A program made the translations under genes and the position numbers. A model generated the notes under the pieces. That model was given only the letters and a program-made list of their open reading frames with translations, was not told the DNA's origin and searched no databases. Shown piece after piece: positions 6,446 through 7,149 of a stretch of DNA of 7,149 nt; position 1 is the first letter of the stretch, and the number at the start of each line of letters is the position of its first letter. Source of the DNA: Candidatus Shapirobacteria bacterium CG09_land_8_20_14_0_10_38_17 (GTDB taxonomy: Bacteria > Patescibacteriota > Microgenomatia > 0-14-0-10-38-17); contig PEZH01000008.1 in assembly GCA_002774085.1 (NCBI GenBank), positions 417 through 7,565 of the forward strand, written 5' to 3'.

Positions 6446-6454
6446 TGATAAAAT
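6446..6454 (+). promoter_or_regulatory. promoter of the tRNA-Gln/GIY-YIG locus (extended -10 TGA-TAAAAT)
   Basis: TGATAAAAT at 6446-6454 is an extended -10 element; TTGCTG at 6423-6428 is only a poor, distant -35. Transcription would start near 6461, giving a 14-base leader before tRNA nucleotide 1 at 6475. That arrangement suits a tRNA gene processed by RNase P, so I infer this is the original tRNA-Gln promoter, now separated from the intact tRNA by the nuclease gene. A second possible -10 (GATAAT, 6464-6469) lies just before the tRNA half. Confidence 0.5.
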
Positions 6455-6492
6455 AGAAGCATTGATAATTTTCTTGCCCGGTCGTCTAATGG

Positions 6493-6530
6493 CCCGCCTC
6501 GACGAGCCAAGCTTGTCTTGGCGAGGCGGG
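6493..6530 (+). repeat. palindromic repeat inserted in the D-loop of the tRNA half
   Basis: CCCGCCTC (6493-6500) pairs with GAGGCGGG (6523-6530), and GCCAAG (6506-6511) with CTTGGC (6517-6522), leaving a 5-base bulge (GACGA) and a 5-base loop. This is a 14-bp stem. The outer arms share CCCGCCT/AGGCGGG with the repeats at 4826-4847, so this is another member of the same family. No target duplication can be told apart from the flanking GG. Confidence 0.8.
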
Positions 6531-6531
6531 T

Positions 6532-6535
6532 AGGA
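6532..6535 (+). promoter_or_regulatory. AGGA of the tRNA D-arm placed as Shine-Dalgarno for the GIY-YIG gene
   Basis: The 3' strand of the D-stem (TAGGAC) puts AGGA five bases upstream of the ATG at 6541. It is a short but correctly spaced ribosome binding site. It lies directly after the GC-rich hairpin, which leaves it single-stranded. The other genes here appear to lack leaders, so this would be the only Shine-Dalgarno-type start visible in the window. Confidence 0.4.
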
Positions 6536-6540
6536 CAGTT

Positions 6541-6741
6541 ATGTATACTTTATATGTTTTGAAAAGTAAAACCGCCAAGAGAAGTTATGTTGGAATAACG
6601 AATAATTTAAAAAGGAGATTTAAACAACATAATTTGGGGAATAATTTTTATACAAAAAGACATCTTCCTTGGGAGTTGATTTATAAGGAAGAATTTAATA
6701 ACAGAAAAGAAGCTAGGAAAAGAGAAAAATATTTAAAATAA
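6541..6741 (+). CDS. GIY-YIG nuclease domain protein (UvrC N-domain / UPF0213-like), C-terminally truncated
   Basis: A 66-residue single-domain GIY-YIG protein of the small free-standing type. The motifs are in order: YTLYVLKS at 2-9 (the GIY strand), Y16-V17-G18 (the YIG strand), R25/R26, H30, and the EARKREKYLK helix at 57-66, whose Glu62 sits where the family's catalytic Glu is expected. Relatives of this type usually continue after KYLK with SGAGRRFL. Here a TAA replaces the Ser codon, and the frame then continues as SAGRRFLRKFVFKN to a TAA at 6784-6786, directly before the intact tRNA. The active-site residues remain, but the C-terminal strand or tail is lost. The gene begins at the base after a duplicated tRNA-Gln half and probably shares its promoter. 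I infer a tRNA-targeting selfish nuclease, possibly inactive now; a DNA-repair role is the alternative. Confidence 0.8.
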   Translation: MYTLYVLKSKTAKRSYVGITNNLKRRFKQHNLGNNFYTKRHLPWELIYKEEFNNRKEARKREKYLK

Positions 6742-6786
6742 AGTGCCGGAAGGAGATTTTTAAGGAAATTTGTGTTTAAAAACTAA
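6742..6786 (+). pseudogene. cut-off C-terminus of the GIY-YIG gene
   Basis: In the same frame after the TAA at 6739-6741, the 14 codons read SAGRRFLRKFVFKN, then TAA. Together with the preceding KYLK this restores the KYLKSGAGRRFL tail common in small GIY-YIG proteins: Ser replaced by the stop (TCA to TAA would be one change) and Gly by Ser. Conservation of this tail, with no frame change, points to a recent nonsense mutation or an error in one base rather than old decay. Confidence 0.75.
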
Positions 6787-6857
6787 TGCCCGGTCGTCTA
6801 ATGGTAGGACAGTTGGCTCTGAACCAACTAATTCAGGTTCGAATCCTGGCTGGGCAA
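6787..6857 (+). tRNA. tRNA-Gln (anticodon CTG)
   Basis: A complete cloverleaf of 71 nt. The acceptor stem TGCCCGG/CTGGGCA has one G-T pair. The D-arm is GTCT/GGAC with the D-loop GG. The anticodon stem GTTGG/CCAAC holds the loop CTCTGAA, anticodon CTG at 6819-6821. The T-arm has the loop TTCGAAT, and A6857 is the discriminator base. CCA is not encoded. It reads CAG. Its first 28 nt are duplicated upstream at the other side of the GIY-YIG gene. No convincing promoter of its own is visible except a weak TGT-TTAAAA (6773-6781) inside the nuclease tail, so it may be cut out of a transcript that starts near 6461. Confidence 0.95.
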
Positions 6858-6859
6858 CT

Positions 6860-6901
6860 CAGGCTATTAAAGAAAATCGTAACCGATTTTCTTCCAGCCT
6901 G
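6860..6901 (+). terminator. two-tier hairpin just after tRNA-Gln (possible terminator)
   Basis: Inner stem AGAAAATCG (6871-6879) with CGATTTTCT (6884-6892) and a 4-base loop, enclosed by CAGGCT (6860-6865) with AGCCTG (6896-6901). It begins two bases after the tRNA, where a terminator or 3'-processing structure is expected. No U-run follows, so intrinsic termination is doubtful. Confidence 0.35.
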
Positions 6902-7038
6902 ATGGGGCTGGTGTGAGCAAGGTAAACATAAATAACCCCATCTAAAAATAATCATTAAAAAAATCCGTTCTTTTCGCCATTGTTTCAAATCATTATGCCT
7001 CACACGAATTTGACCGGAGAAAGGGAGAGGGATTTTCA

Positions 7039-7066
7039 CTAAAAATACCTTAAAGTATTTTTAGTA
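7039..7066. repeat. perfect 11-bp AT-rich hairpin
   Basis: ACTAAAAATAC (7039-7049) pairs with GTATTTTTAGT (7056-7066) around a 6-base loop (CTTAAA). The T-run is inside the stem and not after it on either strand, so a bidirectional terminator is possible but not well supported. Confidence 0.55.
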
Positions 7067-7101
7067 GTTAGGGGCAAGTTCTTTTCACAAAATTTTTCAC
7101 A

Positions 7102-7128
7102 GCCTCGGAAAGGAGAATCCTTGGAGGC
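7102..7128. repeat. two-part GC-rich hairpin near the window end
   Basis: GCCTC (7102-7106) pairs with GAGGC (7124-7128), and AAGGA (7110-7114) with TCCTT (7118-7122) around a GAA loop. AAAGGAG within it resembles a Shine-Dalgarno sequence. No start codon with a lasting frame follows before the window ends. Confidence 0.4.
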
Positions 7129-7149
7129 ATAACCCCCCACGAATAAAAA

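Larger units (their letters stand above)
6475..6540 (+). pseudogene. truncated tRNA-Gln: 5' half only, with a repeat in its D-loop
   Basis: It matches the first 28 nt of the tRNA at 6787 with no mismatch: acceptor strand TGCCCGG, D-arm GTCT...GGAC, and the first bases of the anticodon stem (GTT). It has no anticodon, T-arm or 3' acceptor strand, so it cannot be a tRNA on its own. A 38-base inverted repeat lies between the conserved D-loop GG and the following TA. Flanking bases outside the 28 nt differ between the copies, so the match starts exactly at tRNA nucleotide 1. Confidence 0.9.
6475..6814 (+). mobile_element. candidate minimal GIY-YIG element inserted in tRNA-Gln with duplication of the tRNA 5' half
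   Basis: Nucleotides 1-28 of the intact tRNA-Gln (6787-6814) occur a second time, identically, at 6475-6492 plus 6531-6540, interrupted only by a 38-base palindromic repeat. The nuclease ATG begins at the very next base (6541), and the stop of its ancestral frame (6784-6786) ends at the base before the intact tRNA. The net insertion is 274 bases (6541-6814): one 246-base frame plus 28 bases of tRNA. This is what an element leaves if it enters between tRNA nucleotides 28 and 29, in the anticodon stem, and rebuilds the gene with its own copy of the 5' half. No integrase or intron core is visible. The mobility claim is inference from geometry. Confidence 0.6.
6858..7149. other. gene-free, hairpin-rich end of window
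   Basis: No convincing coding region is visible. Inverted repeats are dense: 6860-6901; CCAGCC (6894-6899) with GGCTGG (6906-6911); GATGGGG (6901-6907) with CCCCATC (6936-6942); 7039-7066; and 7102-7128. Some of these exclude each other. I looked for tmRNA, RNase P RNA and SRP RNA signatures and found none. It could be the end of a structured RNA or the leader of a gene beyond the window; nothing decides between these. Confidence 0.4.

Noticed and set aside
6475..6857. Split tRNA with the nuclease gene as an intron
   Set aside because: An uninterrupted tRNA-Gln is present downstream, the leftover half has a 38-base insertion, and no group I intron core is recognisable, so splicing is neither needed nor supported.
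6833..7039. Minus-strand open frame of 68 codons
   Set aside because: Its C-terminal end is antisense tRNA-Gln (giving the familiar SCPARIRT-type string), and the rest covers hairpins. Composition and context do not look like a protein.
1..7149. TGA read as a sense codon, as in some Patescibacteria
   Set aside because: No gene here stops at TGA (all use TAA or TAG), but no conserved protein contains an in-frame TGA either; six genes are too few for the absence of TGA stops to mean anything.

Overview
The window looks like part of a compact, AT-rich bacterial genome, most likely from the Patescibacteria (Candidate Phyla Radiation), perhaps a Microgenomates-like lineage. This is inferred from several traits together: convergent genes that overlap at their 3' ends, start codons 7-9 bases from a -10 box (near-leaderless mRNAs), GC-rich palindromic repeats of the CCCGCC...GGCGGG and TCCGCC...GGCGGA type in otherwise AT-rich spacers, spacers built of 7-8 bp periodic low-complexity DNA, and a tRNA with no encoded CCA. 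No sequence here fixes the taxon.

Layout, left to right: the 3' part of a penicillin-binding D-Ala-D-Ala carboxypeptidase (family S11, +); a membrane-anchored protein of unknown function (-) whose end overlaps it tail to tail; a spacer with a palindromic repeat, a near-perfect dyad and a good promoter; gltX, glutamyl-tRNA synthetase (+); a DUF362 protein (-) sharing a TTAA stop-codon palindrome with gltX; a spacer of about 500 bases made of palindromic repeats and periodic filler; folC, a Mur-ligase-family folate enzyme (-); then, divergently, a promoter leading into a 28-nt copy of the 5' half of tRNA-Gln, a tiny GIY-YIG nuclease gene and the intact tRNA-Gln(CTG). The last 290 bases hold several hairpins and no convincing gene.

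The most interesting region is 6446-6857. The start codon of the GIY-YIG gene directly abuts a perfect copy of tRNA-Gln nucleotides 1-28. Its ancestral stop codon directly abuts nucleotide 1 of the intact tRNA. The geometry is that of a minimal nuclease element that split a tRNA gene in the anticodon stem and rebuilt it with a duplicate of the 5' half. It now appears to be decaying: a palindromic repeat sits in the D-loop of the leftover half, and an in-frame TAA removes the nuclease's C-terminal 14 residues. The leftover half may still supply the promoter context and the Shine-Dalgarno-like sequence (the D-arm AGGA) for the nuclease. The other genes are housekeeping: wall remodelling, Glu/Gln-tRNA charging and folate metabolism.
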